This document shows positions 18,414 to 27,658 of a stretch of 51,470 nucleotides of DNA, one piece after another. Below the pieces are notes generated by a model. The model did no database searches. It saw only the letters and a program-made list of their open reading frames with translations, and was not told the origin of the DNA. The position numbers were made by a program, and so were the translations under genes. The stretch's first letter is position 1; every line of letters starts with the position of its first letter. The DNA comes from Burkholderiales bacterium (GTDB taxonomy: Bacteria; Pseudomonadota; Gammaproteobacteria; Burkholderiales; Casimicrobiaceae): positions 1 to 51,470 of the forward strand of contig CAJPFI010000015.1 in the NCBI GenBank assembly GCA_905339295.1, written 5' to 3'.

Positions 18414-19850
18414 ATGCCCGTGGACGCCCCCGCCAAGACCATCCCGATCGTTCCGGCGAACGCGACGCCGGAGGAGCTTTCGCTCTACGAGATCCGCCGC
18501 AAGATCTACCCGCGCGCCGTGCACGGGTGGTTCGCGGGGTGGCGGTGGGCGTTCGTCTGGCTCACGCAGCTCGTGTTCTACGGGCTGCCGTGGATCACGT
18601 GGAGCGGCCGCCAGTCGGTGCTGTTCGACCTCGGCGCGCGCAAGTTCTACGTCTTCGGCCTCGTGTTCTGGCCGCAGGACGTGATCTACCTCACGGTGCT
18701 GCTCATCCTCTCGGCGTTCGCGCTGTTCCTGTTCACGGCGATCGCCGGGCGCGTCTGGTGCGGCTTCGCCTGTCCGCAGACCGTCTACACCGAGATCTTC
18801 CTGTGGGTCGAGCGCCGCATCGAGGGCGACCACGTCGCGCGCATCCGGCTCGACGCCGAGCCGCCGTCGGCACGCAAGCTCGCGAAGAAGTCGTCCAAGC
18901 ACGCGACCTGGATCGCGATCTCGCTTTGGACCGGGATCACGTTCGTCGGCTACTTCACGCCCATCCGCGACCTCCTGCGCGCGATTCCGTTCGCGCTCGG
19001 CCCCTGGGAGACGTTCTGGGTCCTGTTCTACGGCTTCGCGACCTACGGCAACGCCGGATGGATGCGCGAGCAGGTGTGCAAGTACATGTGCCCGTACGCG
19101 CGCTTCCAGTCGGTGATGTTCGACAAGGACACGATGATCATCGCCTACGACGCGGAGCGCGGCGAGCCGCGCGGGCCGCGCTCGCGCAAGGCCGACCCGA
19201 GGGCGAAGGGCCTCGGCGACTGCGTCGACTGCGAGATCTGCGTCCAGGTCTGCCCGACCGGCATCGACATCCGCAACGGGCTCCAGTACGAGTGCATCGG
19301 CTGCGCGGCGTGCATCGACGGATGCGACCAGGTGATGGAGAAGATGGGCTATCCGAAGGGGCTGATCCGCTACGCCTCCGAGAACTCGCTCGCGCGTCAC
19401 TACGGGCCGAAGGAAATGTGGCGGCACGTGTTCCGCCCGCGGACGCTCGTGTACTCCGCGATCCTCGTGGCCATCACCGCCGCGGCCGCCGGTGCGCTCG
19501 CGTTGCGCAACCCGCTCAAGGTCGACGTGCTGCGCGACCGGGGGGCGCTCGCGCGCGAATCCGCGCCGGGGCTGATCGAGAACGTCTACCGGCTGCAGAT
19601 CATGAATACCGGCGAAGCGCCCCGGACGTTCACGATCAGCGCGGAGGGCATCCCGGGGCTCGAGGTCGTCGGCCTCGAGCAGCCGGTCGCCGTCGGCGGG
19701 GCGGCGGCGCGAACGGTGCCCATCCGGCTCCAGGCCCCGGCGGACGCGGCGGCGCCCGGCGCGCACCGCATCGAGATCGAGGTCGAGGCGGTCGGCGATC
19801 CCGAGATGGAGCGCAAGGAGCGCTCGACCTTCATCCTTCCGCGCAACTGA
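18414..19850 (+). CDS. ccoG: cbb3 oxidase copper-maturation ferredoxin CcoG
   Basis: This 478-aa protein of the RdxA/FixG family is thought to reduce Cu(II) to Cu(I) for delivery to the cbb3 oxidase. It has several transmembrane helices. Cysteine pairs lie at 116/120 (CGFAC) and 222/226 (CKYMC), with two four-cysteine ferredoxin motifs at 270-280 (CVDCEICVQVC) and 294-304 (CIGCAACIDGC). A C-terminal immunoglobulin-like domain occupies about residues 370-478. It starts 69 nt after ccoP. Confidence 0.94.
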   Translation: MPVDAPAKTIPIVPANATPEELSLYEIRRKIYPRAVHGWFAGWRWAFVWLTQLVFYGLPWITWSGRQSVLFDLGARKFYVFGLVFWPQDVIYLTVLLILSAFALFLFTAIAGRVWCGFACPQTVYTEIFLWVERRIEGDHVARIRLDAEPPSARKLAKKSSKHATWIAISLWTGITFVGYFTPIRDLLRAIPFALGPWETFWVLFYGFATYGNAGWMREQVCKYMCPYARFQSVMFDKDTMIIAYDAERGEPRGPRSRKADPRAKGLGDCVDCEICVQVCPTGIDIRNGLQYECIGCAACIDGCDQVMEKMGYPKGLIRYASENSLARHYGPKEMWRHVFRPRTLVYSAILVAITAAAAGALALRNPLKVDVLRDRGALARESAPGLIENVYRLQIMNTGEAPRTFTISAEGIPGLEVVGLEQPVAVGGAAARTVPIRLQAPADAAAPGAHRIEIEVEAVGDPEMERKERSTFILPRN

Positions 19851-19870
19851 CCCATCGGCGACGAACGTCC

Positions 19871-20386
19871 ATGACCTCGAACACCGCTTCCGCTCCCCAG
19901 CCGCCGTGGTACCGGCAGCGCTGGCCGTGGCTCCTGATGCTCGGGCCCGCGGTCGTCGTCGTGGCGGGGATCGCGACGCTGGTGATCGCGATCCGCTCGG
20001 ACGACGGCCTCGTCGCCGACGACTATTACAGGCGCGGGCTCGCGATCAACCAGACGCTCGAGCGCGCGGCGCGCAGCGCGGCGCTCGGCCTGGCGGCGAC
20101 GGTCGACGTCGCGGCGGACGGCGCCGTCGACGTCAGGCTCCATGGCGGCGGGGCGGATCCGGAGGCGCGACCGCCGGAATTGCGTTTCATGCTCGCGCAT
20201 CCGACGCGCGCCGGCGAGGACCGCGTCGCGATGCTGGCGCCCGCAGGCGACGGGCGCTACACCGGTCGCGTCGCGCCGGTGCCGGCGGGCCGCTGGCGCG
20301 TGATCGTCGAGACGGACCGCTGGCGTCTGCCCGGGACGGAAACGCGCGGGCCGATCGCCGGGCTGCGGATCGGGCCGGCGCCCTAG
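19871..20386 (+). CDS. ccoH: CcoH/FixH family protein
   Basis: This 171-aa protein has a Pro-rich cytoplasmic start (PPWYRQRWPWLLMLGP), one transmembrane helix (about 19-43), the family motif SDDGLVADDYYRRGLAINQ, and a periplasmic beta-rich domain. CcoH/FixH interacts with the cbb3 oxidase and is needed for its assembly or stability. It starts 20 nt after ccoG, in the same transcription unit. Confidence 0.9.
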   Translation: MTSNTASAPQPPWYRQRWPWLLMLGPAVVVVAGIATLVIAIRSDDGLVADDYYRRGLAINQTLERAARSAALGLAATVDVAADGAVDVRLHGGGADPEARPPELRFMLAHPTRAGEDRVAMLAPAGDGRYTGRVAPVPAGRWRVIVETDRWRLPGTETRGPIAGLRIGPAP

Positions 20387-20408
20387 CAGCGACGGACAGG
20401 AGGCAACG

Positions 20409-20759
20409 ATGCGACTCGACAGCGATCTCGCGCACCGCGTCATGTGGGTGATCTGGCCGGCGTTCCTGGTCGCGGGCGCGGCGGAGATCGTGTTCTTCAC
20501 GATCTTCGACCCGTTCGACCTGCACTTCTTCGGCGCGCCGCTCGACCTGTCGCGCGAGGGCATCTACACGCTCGGCTTCTTCGGCTTCTGGGCGCTCGGG
20601 ATCGCGTCGTCGGCGCTCACCGCGTTCCTCGAGCGCTCGCCGTTCGAGGTGAACCGCTGCACGATCGCGCCGCACGAGCGACCCGTCGGCTGCCCGAAAC
20701 GCGAGGCGGGCGCGTGCGTGCCGGTCGACGGATCGGCGTCGGCAACCCGGGACGCGTGA
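20409..20759 (+). CDS. Small membrane protein next to cco genes, unknown
   Basis: This 116-aa protein has a clear ribosome binding site (GGAGGCAACGATG) and lies 22 nt after ccoH. Two hydrophobic helices (about 12-32 and 50-72) flank a short DPFDLHFFGAPLDLSREGIY loop. A cysteine-containing tail follows (NRCTIAP, VGCPKREAGAC). Its place in the unit suggests a role in cbb3 oxidase assembly or respiration, but that is inference. It ends facing fnr across 107 nt. Confidence 0.75.
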   Translation: MRLDSDLAHRVMWVIWPAFLVAGAAEIVFFTIFDPFDLHFFGAPLDLSREGIYTLGFFGFWALGIASSALTAFLERSPFEVNRCTIAPHERPVGCPKREAGACVPVDGSASATRDA

Positions 20760-20866
20760 GCGCGCCGGATCCCGGCGTCGGCAGCGGGGCGGCCACGCTG
20801 AAAGTGCGGCGAGACGCGCCGCCTCGCGTGTCGGCCGGCGCGGCGATCGACGACGATGCGACGCCG

Positions 20867-21652
20867 CTAGAGCGCGCGCTGCCCGACCATCTGGCGCAGC
20901 GCCGGGATGTCGGTGAGCTTGACGTTGCGGCCGTTCACGCGCAGCAGGCCTTCGTCCTGGAAGCGCGAGAACAGGCGGCTCACCGTCTCGAGCTTGAGGC
21001 CGAGATAGCTGCCGATCTCCTCGCGCGTCATCCGCAGCACGTACTCGGTCGACGAGTAGCCGCGGCTGCGGTAGCGCTCGGACAGGTTGATCAGGAACGA
21101 CGCGAGCCGCTCCTCGGCGCGCATGCTGCCGAGCAGCAGCATCACGCTGTGGTCGCGCGAGATCTCGCGCGCGAGGAACTGGTGCAGGTTGTGCTGCAAC
21201 GCCGGGACGCTCCGCGCGAGTTCCTCGAGGTGCTCGAACGGGATCGTGCAGACTTCGCTGTCCTCGAGCGCGATCGCCTCGCATCCGTGGCGGTCGGTGC
21301 CCATGCCGTCCAGCCCGATGATGTCGCCCTGCAGGTGGTAGCCCGCGATCTGCTCGCGCCCGTCCTCCGCCAGGACGGTCGTCTTGATCGTGCCGAGGCG
21401 GATCGCGTAGAGCGCCGCGAACGCGTCCCCTGCGCGATAGAGCGACTCGCCCTTCCGGACGCGGGAGCGGTTGCCCACGGCCGCATCCACCAGCTTCAGG
21501 TCCTCGCCGGACAGTCCGACCGGCAGGCACAGCTCGCGCATCGTGCACGTCGAGCAGTGCGTCTTGAGGTCGCGCAGCGAGATGACCTGCGCGGCGCGAC
21601 CGCAGGCGTCGGCGACGGGGGCGTTTGCGGATCGCTGGGGGGCGTTGGACAT
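20867..21652 (-). CDS. fnr: FNR-type oxygen-sensing transcriptional regulator
   Basis: This 261-aa CRP/FNR-family regulator has all four [4Fe-4S] ligands: Cys33, Cys36, Cys42 (HCSTCTMREL then C) and Cys124 (RHGCEAI). The cyclic-nucleotide-like fold comes next, then a dimerisation helix, and the DNA-recognition helix with LETVSRLFSRF (Glu222, Ser225, Arg226), the residues that read TTGAT half-sites. It should activate cco and usp genes when oxygen is low; matching boxes lie before uspA/ccoI, ccoN and itself. The ATG at 21652 gives the usual short N-terminal extension. Confidence 0.95.
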   Translation of the reverse strand: MSNAPQRSANAPVADACGRAAQVISLRDLKTHCSTCTMRELCLPVGLSGEDLKLVDAAVGNRSRVRKGESLYRAGDAFAALYAIRLGTIKTTVLAEDGREQIAGYHLQGDIIGLDGMGTDRHGCEAIALEDSEVCTIPFEHLEELARSVPALQHNLHQFLAREISRDHSVMLLLGSMRAEERLASFLINLSERYRSRGYSSTEYVLRMTREEIGSYLGLKLETVSRLFSRFQDEGLLRVNGRNVKLTDIPALRQMVGQRAL

Positions 21653-21667
21653 GGGCCTGGAAAAACC

Positions 21668-21695
21668 TTGATCCTCGTCAAACTCTGCCAGTGTA
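21668..21695 (-). promoter_or_regulatory. fnr promoter with downstream FNR-type box
   Basis: TTGAT-CCTC-GTCAA (21668-21681, read on the plus strand) matches the FNR consensus. On the minus strand a -10-like TACACT lies at 21690-21695, so the start would be near 21683 and the box would span about +2 to +15. That position blocks transcription, so negative autoregulation of fnr is predicted. The box is also 62 nt before the divergent SafE-like gene. Confidence 0.65.
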
Positions 21696-21742
21696 CCAAA
21701 CCGGGGCGACGGTCCGCGCTCCATCCGCGGATCGTTTGAGCC

Positions 21743-22456
21743 ATGCCCCATACGGCCATGCTCGCAGCATGGGTAGCCGGGCTGCTCGGAGGGCTCCATT
21801 GCCTGGCGATGTGCGGGGCCTACGTCACGATCGCGCAGTCCGGGCAGACGGCGCCGCTGCGGCCGCGGCGTGCGCTCGTCGCCGGCCTCGCGACCGCGCA
21901 TGCCGGGCGCGTGCTGACCTATGTCACGCTCGGCGCGCTGTTCGGCGCCGCCGGCGGCACCGCGTTCGCAGCGTCGTTCTCGCCGCTCCAGCGGGGGCTC
22001 TACGTGGCCGCGAACCTGATGCTGCTCCTGCTCGCCGTCGGCATCGCCCGGGGGAGGACCGCGCCCGCCGCGCTCGAGACGCTGGGGTTGAAGGCCTATT
22101 CGGCGATCGCGCCCAGGGCCGCACCGGCGCTGCGCGGCAGCGGAACCGGGTCGCGGCTCGCGCTGGGCGTGCTCTGGGGACTCACGCCCTGCGCGCTGGT
22201 GTACGGGGTTCTGCCGCTCGCGCTGCTGTCGGGAGGCGCGTGGCAGGGTGCGCTCATCATGCTGGCCTTCGGCGTGGGCACGCTGCCGAACCTGCTCGCG
22301 GCCGGGTGGGCGATCTCGCGCGCGAGGCGCTGGCTCGAGATGCGCGCGGTGCGCTGGGGCGCGGGCGCGCTCGTGGCGGCGTTCGCTCTCGCCGGCCTCT
22401 GGCGCGCCTGGTTCGCCACGGACGCGCCCGGCGCCGGCCCGTTCTGCCTCACGTGA
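21743..22456 (+). CDS. SafE/TauE-like (DsbD-related) membrane protein
   Basis: This 237-aa integral membrane protein has about six helices and two half-repeats marked GLLGGLHCLAMCGAY near residue 16 and GLTPCALVYG near 149. The HCxxMCG and TPC motifs are typical of the UreH-like/DsbD-transmembrane family annotated as sulfite exporter TauE/SafE. Members next to cco genes are thought to act in copper or thiol handling for oxidase maturation; sulfite export is not implied. It is divergent from fnr across 90 nt carrying a FNR-type box. Confidence 0.8.
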   Translation: MPHTAMLAAWVAGLLGGLHCLAMCGAYVTIAQSGQTAPLRPRRALVAGLATAHAGRVLTYVTLGALFGAAGGTAFAASFSPLQRGLYVAANLMLLLLAVGIARGRTAPAALETLGLKAYSAIAPRAAPALRGSGTGSRLALGVLWGLTPCALVYGVLPLALLSGGAWQGALIMLAFGVGTLPNLLAAGWAISRARRWLEMRAVRWGAGALVAAFALAGLWRAWFATDAPGAGPFCLT

Positions 22457-22469
22457 GCGGCATGCGAGA

Positions 22470-23639
22470 ATGCCGCGCCGTCCTTCCTCGCTTGCCGCGA
22501 TGCTTCCCGATCCCCGCGTGTTCCCGTCGACCGACGCCGCCGACGGCGAGGCGCGCGCATGGCACGCGCTTGCGGAGGCGAGCCTTGGCGCGGAAACCGG
22601 CATCGTCGCGGATGCCCGCGACGCCGAGCTCGCCGCGCGCATCGGCGCGCGCTTCGATGCGTGCGACGGCGCGTCGATCGCCCGCGCGCTCGCCGCGAGC
22701 CCGTCGGCGGCGATCCATCGTCACCTGTGGCGGGCGATCGTGAAACACGTCGAGCGACCCCACGAAGCTGCCGTCGGGCCCGTGCTGTTCGCGCTTCCGG
22801 TCGTGGTCGTCGTCGCGGCGGAAGGCGACGGCGAGAGGGCGCTCGACGCCGTGATCGAGGATCCCGGTGCGCTCGCCGCCATCCTGCTCGAGCACGGTGC
22901 GCCAGGCGGCAACCGGCAGTTCGCGCTGTCGGGCGCGCTGTGTTCGGCCGACGCGATCGACATCGCGTCGCTGCCCGCGTTGATGCGGGCGGCGGCGGCG
23001 CCCGCGCGCGGCGCGGCGTTCGCGCCGCTGGACCTCGCGCCGGCGCCGATCGCCGCGACACCGGGCGGCGAGCGCGTGCACCTGCGCTTCGTCGTGGGTT
23101 GCGCGCTCGCGAGATCGCCCGCCGCGATCGCCGGCGATGCGCGCGTCGGCAAGTGGGGCATCCCGTTCACGCAGGCGTTGTCGCGCTCGCTCGCGCGACC
23201 CGGCGTCTCGGTCGTGGCCATGCCGCGCGCGCCGCAGTCGCTTCCCGCGGCGGTCGCGATGGGGCGGATCGCGCAGCGCGAGGCGAGTGCCGCGCTGTTC
23301 GCGAGCAACGCGATCCGGCGCCTGCGTGCGTCGGTCGGCGAGCCGGTCGCAGTCATCAGCGCGCACCGCGTTCCCGGCGCGCCGGCCGGCGGCGAGGTCA
23401 GGCTCTCGCTGTCGTCGCCGTTCGAGCCGCGCGAGGCGGAGGGCTTCCGCTGTCCGCTCCAGCCGCTCGATCGCGTGGACGACGTCGCGGCGATGCTCGC
23501 CGACCTGCTCACCGAGTGCCGTGTCGGCGACGTCAGGATGCTCGCGGGCGTCCATGCCGACCGCGACGCGTCGACCGGGCTCGCGCTCCTGTTCAAGCCA
23601 GGCACCGTGCCTCCCGGCGTCGGGATCCTCGCTCACTGA
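22470..23639 (+). CDS. Hypothetical protein, unrecognised
   Basis: This 389-aa (or 379-aa from ATG 22500) soluble protein is rich in alanine. I recognise no family. Visible features are a hydrophobic strand ([17 protein letters not shown]), a middle block with [15 protein letters not shown], and a C-terminal half of alternating strands and helices ([20 protein letters not shown]). There is no signal peptide or membrane helix. Start choice is uncertain because both ATGs lack a strong ribosome site. It stands 13 nt after the SafE-like gene and converges on the DUF2807 gene. Confidence 0.7.
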   Translation: MPRRPSSLAAMLPDPRVFPSTDAADGEARAWHALAEASLGAETGIVADARDAELAARIGARFDACDGASIARALAASPSAAIHRHLWRAIVKHVERPHEAAVGPVLFALPVVVVVAAEGDGERALDAVIEDPGALAAILLEHGAPGGNRQFALSGALCSADAIDIASLPALMRAAAAPARGAAFAPLDLAPAPIAATPGGERVHLRFVVGCALARSPAAIAGDARVGKWGIPFTQALSRSLARPGVSVVAMPRAPQSLPAAVAMGRIAQREASAALFASNAIRRLRASVGEPVAVISAHRVPGAPAGGEVRLSLSSPFEPREAEGFRCPLQPLDRVDDVAAMLADLLTECRVGDVRMLAGVHADRDASTGLALLFKPGTVPPGVGILAH

Positions 23640-23649
23640 CCCGAGTACC

Positions 23650-23689
23650 GGGGTCAGACCCCCCGATGTGCCCGGGATCCGACCCCGGG
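23650..23689. terminator. Two hairpins between convergent genes
   Basis: GGGGTC-A-GACCCC (23650-23662) and CCCGGG-N7-CCCGGG (23671-23689) form two adjacent GC-rich inverted repeats between converging stop codons (23639 and 23692). There is no U-run, so a bidirectional structural stop is possible but not shown. The first could also be a small dispersed palindrome. Confidence 0.4.
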
Positions 23690-23691
23690 CG

Positions 23692-24504
23692 TCAGAGCGC
23701 GGCGATGTGGAACCGCGTGGGAGCGGGGCCGGCGCGCGGCTCGATGCGCTTGACGCGGCCCACGCCGCTCACGCTCTGGCGGAGTTCCGGGTTGCCGAGG
23801 TACTCGACGCTGCCGGCGCCCGACAGGCTCACCCGAAGGTCCTTGGCCGCGTTCACGATCACGTGGCCCGCGCCGGTGACGCTCACCTTCGCCGACTCGC
23901 TCGCCAGATTCGGCGCGCGGACCGAGCCCGCGCCCGAGAGGCTGATTGCCTGGTCGGAGACCTTGCCGGCGAGGTCCGCCTTCACGGCGCCCGAGCCCGA
24001 AAAGCGCAGCGTCTCGGCCGTGAGCGACTCGATCCGGATGGCCGTGGCGCCCGACGCCGAGATGCGGAGCGATGGCACCTCGAGCGCCCGCGCCGCGATC
24101 TTCACGGCGCCCGACACGGTGATCGCCTCGATCGCGGGGGCGGTGATGACGATGCGCGACGTCTGGCGCCCGGCGCCGCCGAACAGCCGCCAGTCGCCCC
24201 GCGTGCCGCCGGTCGAGACGACGAGCGTGCCGCCCTCGACGCGCGTGCGGACCCGGTCCTGCCGTCCTGCGGGCGACTCGACGACGACCTCGTGCCTGTC
24301 GCCCTGGACGAGCTCGACGCTCGCCAGCCCCGAGAGGTCGATCCGGGTGAACGCGCCCGGCGTTCGCACCTCGGTCACGACCGGGCCACCGTCCTCGTCG
24401 TCCGACGGACCCGGGCGCATCACCCGCTCCACGACGAGCCACGCGAGCACGGCGGCGACGATCACGCATGCGGTGATCAGGATGGGGAGGGCGGCGCGGC
24501 GCAT
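23692..24504 (-). CDS. DUF2807 (GIN-domain) protein, membrane-anchored
   Basis: This 270-aa protein has an N-terminal transmembrane or signal-anchor segment ([20 protein letters not shown]), then a beta-helical repeat domain full of SGAG, SGSG and SGAV turns spaced about 20 residues apart (from about 45 to 250). This is the DUF2807/GIN-domain pattern, sometimes called putative auto-transporter adhesin head. It is probably periplasmic. Function is not established. It stands alone on the minus strand, with 199 nt without a gene upstream. Confidence 0.82.
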   Translation of the reverse strand: MRRAALPILITACVIVAAVLAWLVVERVMRPGPSDDEDGGPVVTEVRTPGAFTRIDLSGLASVELVQGDRHEVVVESPAGRQDRVRTRVEGGTLVVSTGGTRGDWRLFGGAGRQTSRIVITAPAIEAITVSGAVKIAARALEVPSLRISASGATAIRIESLTAETLRFSGSGAVKADLAGKVSDQAISLSGAGSVRAPNLASESAKVSVTGAGHVIVNAAKDLRVSLSGAGSVEYLGNPELRQSVSGVGRVKRIEPRAGPAPTRFHIAAL

Positions 24505-24703
24505 CGGCGGATCCGGGGCGGTGACCTACCCGGGTTGGATGTGTCCGCGACCGATTCCGGATTCACGCCGAATCCCGGTTCCCCTGGAAGACCGCAGGCG
24601 CTGCGTTCGGCCGGGTGTCGGATCCTCCCCCGGCGACCGAAGCGGCGGACGGGGTCGTCCGTTCCGCGACCGGTCGCCCGGTTTGCGCGGCGCGCAGCCG
24701 GGC

Positions 24704-25258
24704 CTACCGGTTCGGGTCGCGCGGATCCGCGGACAGCGCCGACCGGTAGCGCTCGGCGTTGGCGACGTAGACGTCCGCCGCCAGGTGCATCCGCGCCACG
24801 TCCTCGTCGGACAGCGTCCGGACGACGCGGCCCGGACTGCCGACGACGAGCGAACGGTCGGGAATCGACTTGCCTTCCGGGATCAATGCGTTGGCGCCGA
24901 TCAGGCAGTCGCGCCCGATCGTCGCGCCGTTCAGCACGACCGCCTTGATGCCGACGAGCGTGCCGTCACCCACCGTGCAGCCGTGCAGCATCGCCTGGTG
25001 GCCGACCGTGACCCGCGACCCGATCGTGAGCGGGAACCCGGGGTCCGCGTGCAGCACCGCGCCGTCCTGAACGTTGCTCTCGCGGCCGATGACGATCGGC
25101 TCGTTGTCGCCGCGCGCGATGGCGCCGAACCAGACCGTGGCGCGGTCCTCGAGCACGACGCGACCGATCAGCATCGCGCCGGGCGCGACGTAGTGGCCGC
25201 CGCCGCGCAGCTCGACCCTCGCGTCGCCGAGCGCGTAAAGCGATCCCGACGCGGTCAT
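24704..25258 (-). CDS. Gamma-class carbonic anhydrase family protein
   Basis: This 184-aa left-handed beta-helix protein of the YrdA/CaiE type has hexapeptide repeats ([25 protein letters not shown]) and the three metal-ligand histidines at 70, 87 and 92 ([14 protein letters not shown]). It may hydrate CO2, though many such proteins show little activity. The ATG at 25258 overlaps the stop of the DUF3047 gene (ATGA), so the pair is translationally coupled. Confidence 0.9.
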   Translation of the reverse strand: MTASGSLYALGDARVELRGGGHYVAPGAMLIGRVVLEDRATVWFGAIARGDNEPIVIGRESNVQDGAVLHADPGFPLTIGSRVTVGHQAMLHGCTVGDGTLVGIKAVVLNGATIGRDCLIGANALIPEGKSIPDRSLVVGSPGRVVRTLSDEDVARMHLAADVYVANAERYRSALSADPRDPNR

Positions 25259-26007
25259 CGATCCGGCAGGAACTGCAGGTCGCCGTACCACGCCTCGACG
25301 CGCGTGCCGGTGTTGTCGGTGTCGGTCATCACGCCCACCGACTTCAGGAGCCCCGGCTCCTCCTTGAACGCCCGCTTGAAGTCGTCGCGGACGTTGCGCT
25401 TCAGCGCCTGCCAGCTTCCGACACCCCCCGCGCCGCTGGACGCCACGACCATCTGGATTCGCTTCGCGTGCGGATTCGGGATCACGGTGCCGACCGGCGC
25501 GGTGTTCGACCAGATGTACATCAGCGTCGCGTACGGCAGCTCGCGACCGGAGAGACTGCTGGCGATTCTCGAGGCGGTGCGGTCGGAGAACGACAGCTTC
25601 GACTTGTCGCCGTCGAACTCGAGCATGATCCGCGCGGGCGAGTCCTCCTTCTGCGCGACCGAGTTGTCGGCGTCCTCGATCAATCCCGCGACGCGCCAGC
25701 GCCATGCGAGCACCGGCGCCGCATTGACGTCGAAGCTCACCGGGACGCCGAGCGCGCTCGCCGAGCCGTCGGCCAACGCGTGCAGCACGCCCACGTTGCT
25801 GTTGTGCACGATCCGGTACTCGGTGAGCTTCTTGCGCTCGTTGATCTTCACGGTCTGCCAGGGCGCCGGGGGAACTCCCGGCGTCGCGGCGGAGAACGGC
25901 GGCACGAGGGGGGCGGCGCGCAACTCGGATTGCGCGTCGGCGGCCCCGGCGAAGACGAGGGCGCAGGACAGCAGGGTGATCGCGGCAGTGGCGGTCGGGC
26001 GGCGCAT
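25255..26007 (-). CDS. DUF3047 exported protein
   Basis: This 250-aa protein has a signal peptide ([26 protein letters not shown]) and a DUF3047 domain: [39 protein letters not shown], and a C-terminal [12 protein letters not shown] strand. It is likely periplasmic and of unknown function. The ATG at 26007 follows an AGAGG element; the longer open frame upstream is shadow. It is coupled to the carbonic anhydrase-like gene and divergent from ppa. Confidence 0.85.
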   Translation of the reverse strand: MRRPTATAAITLLSCALVFAGAADAQSELRAAPLVPPFSAATPGVPPAPWQTVKINERKKLTEYRIVHNSNVGVLHALADGSASALGVPVSFDVNAAPVLAWRWRVAGLIEDADNSVAQKEDSPARIMLEFDGDKSKLSFSDRTASRIASSLSGRELPYATLMYIWSNTAPVGTVIPNPHAKRIQMVVASSGAGGVGSWQALKRNVRDDFKRAFKEEPGLLKSVGVMTDTDNTGTRVEAWYGDLQFLPDR

Positions 26008-26124
26008 AGGGGACCTCTCGAAGGGCGGGCCGAGCGGCGGGCGGGGCGCCTCGCGGGCGCGAAGGAACAGTATGCCGCGTCGCGCGGGCGTTGTCGCGCC
26101 CCCGTCGGCCGGACGGGGCGCCGC

Positions 26125-26130
26125 TATAAT
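26125..26130 (+). promoter_or_regulatory. Candidate -10 for ppa
   Basis: A perfect TATAAT followed by CGGCCG lies 34 nt before the ppa start codon. No -35 is seen at the usual spacing. The same -10 plus CGGCC occurs before the sigma factor gene at 29662-29667. Confidence 0.5.
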
Positions 26131-26164
26131 CGGCCGTCGTTTCCCCCCGCGCACCCGCGTCCCG

Positions 26165-26773
26165 ATGAGCCTCGACCGCGTCCCGGCCGGCAAGGAGGTC
26201 CCGCACGACTGCAACGTGATCATCGAGATCCCGATGCGCGCGGACCCGATCAAGTACGAGGTCGACAAGGAGACCGGCGCGGTGTTCGTCGACCGCTTCA
26301 TGTCGACCGCGATGCACTACCCGTGCAACTACGGGTACATCCCGCGGACGCTGTCCGACGACGGCGACCCGTGCGACGTGCTGGTGCTCTCCCCGATGCC
26401 GCTCATCACCGGCGTCGTCGTGCGCTGCCGGCCGATCGGGATGCTCAAGCTCGACGACGAGGCCGGGGGGGACGCGAAGATCCTCGCGGTCCCGATCGAC
26501 AAGCTCTCGTCGCTGTACCGGAACGTGAAGTCGCCGCGCGACCTGCCGGAGGTCACCACGCGCCAGATCGCGCACTTCTTCGAGCACTACAAGGACCTCG
26601 AGCCGGGCAAGTGGGTGCGCGTGGGCATCTGGGTGGAGGCCGAGGATGCGCGGCGCGAGATCGTCGACGCGATCGCCCGGTTCAAGCGCGCGCACCGCGC
26701 GCCGGCGAAGGCGGCCGGGGTGGCGCGCGGGCCGGCCAAGCGCGCCGCGAAGCCCGGCAAGGCGATGCCCTGA
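26165..26773 (+). CDS. ppa: Inorganic pyrophosphatase
   Basis: This 202-aa family I soluble pyrophosphatase hydrolyses pyrophosphate to two phosphates, pulling biosynthetic reactions forward. The core motif [11 protein letters not shown] and the metal/substrate residues in [15 protein letters not shown] and YPCNYGYIP are intact. Compared with the usual 175-178 aa it has a C-terminal extension of about 25 residues rich in Ala, Lys and Arg (from about residue 178), probably disordered. Confidence 0.95.
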   Translation: MSLDRVPAGKEVPHDCNVIIEIPMRADPIKYEVDKETGAVFVDRFMSTAMHYPCNYGYIPRTLSDDGDPCDVLVLSPMPLITGVVVRCRPIGMLKLDDEAGGDAKILAVPIDKLSSLYRNVKSPRDLPEVTTRQIAHFFEHYKDLEPGKWVRVGIWVEAEDARREIVDAIARFKRAHRAPAKAAGVARGPAKRAAKPGKAMP

Positions 26774-26793
26774 GCGCGTCGCCACCCCGCGGC

Positions 26794-27654
26794 GTGGCGG
26801 CCTTTCCCGCGCTGTTCGTCCTGCTCTGGAGCACCGGCTTCGTCGCCGCGAAGCTCGGGCTGCCCGACGCGCCGCCGTTCCGGTTCCTGTTCGTCCGCTT
26901 CGCGTGCGTGGCGGCGCTGATGGCGGCGGTCGCGCTGGCGACCGGTGCGCGCTGGCCGTCGCGCCGCGAAGCGTTCCATTCGGGCGTCGTCGCGCTGATG
27001 GTGCACGGCATGTACCTCGGCGGTGTGTTCCACGCGATCGACGGCGGCATGCCGGCGGGCACGATCGCGATGCTCGTCGGCCTGCAGCCGATCGTCACCG
27101 TCCTGATCGCGCGCGGCTGGCTCGGCGAGACGGTGGTCGCGCGCCAGTGGGTCGGGCTCGCGATGGGGCTCGCGGGCGTCGCGCTGGTCGTGCGCCACAA
27201 GCTCGGCCTCGCGGACGACCTGTCCGGCTTCGTCCCGGCGGCGATCGCGCTTGCCGGCATCAGCCTCGGCACGCTCTACCAGAAGCGACACGGCGGCGGC
27301 GTCGACCTGCGCACCGGCGCGGTGGTCCAGTTCGCCGTGTGCGCCGCGGCGTACCTGCCGCTGGCGCTCCTCGTCGACACCGAGGCGATCCGCTGGACGC
27401 CGGAATTCGCCTTCGCGCTCGCGTGGTCGGTGCTCGTGCTGTCGGTGGGCGCGATCAGCCTGCTCTACGTGCTTCTGCGGCACGGCGCGGCGGCCAATGT
27501 CGCCGCGCTGTTCTACCTCGTCCCCCCGGTCACGGCATGGATGGCATGGGTGCTGTTCGGCGAGACGCTCGATACGCTCGCGATCGCCGGCATGGCGCTG
27601 ATCGCCGTGGGCGTCGCGCTGGCTCGCGCGCCGGCGCCCGCGCAGCCCGAGTGA
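26794..27654 (+). CDS. EamA/DMT-family transporter
   Basis: This protein of about 286 aa has ten predicted transmembrane helices in two EamA halves (first ending near [11 protein letters not shown], second ending [10 protein letters not shown]). The start is uncertain: GTG at 26794 is the first conventional in-frame codon after the ppa stop, but a CTG overlapping that stop (26770) would add eight residues. The family exports metabolites such as amino acids or nucleosides; the substrate cannot be read. Confidence 0.85.
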   Translation: MAAFPALFVLLWSTGFVAAKLGLPDAPPFRFLFVRFACVAALMAAVALATGARWPSRREAFHSGVVALMVHGMYLGGVFHAIDGGMPAGTIAMLVGLQPIVTVLIARGWLGETVVARQWVGLAMGLAGVALVVRHKLGLADDLSGFVPAAIALAGISLGTLYQKRHGGGVDLRTGAVVQFAVCAAAYLPLALLVDTEAIRWTPEFAFALAWSVLVLSVGAISLLYVLLRHGAAANVAALFYLVPPVTAWMAWVLFGETLDTLAIAGMALIAVGVALARAPAPAQPE

Positions 27655-27658
27655 GGCA

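Noticed and set aside
21743-22456. Sulfite exporter for the sulfolactate pathway
   Set aside because: Although it falls in the TauE/SafE-annotated family, it is 22 kb from suyAB, sits beside fnr/cco genes and has the HCxxMCG motifs of the DsbD-like branch.
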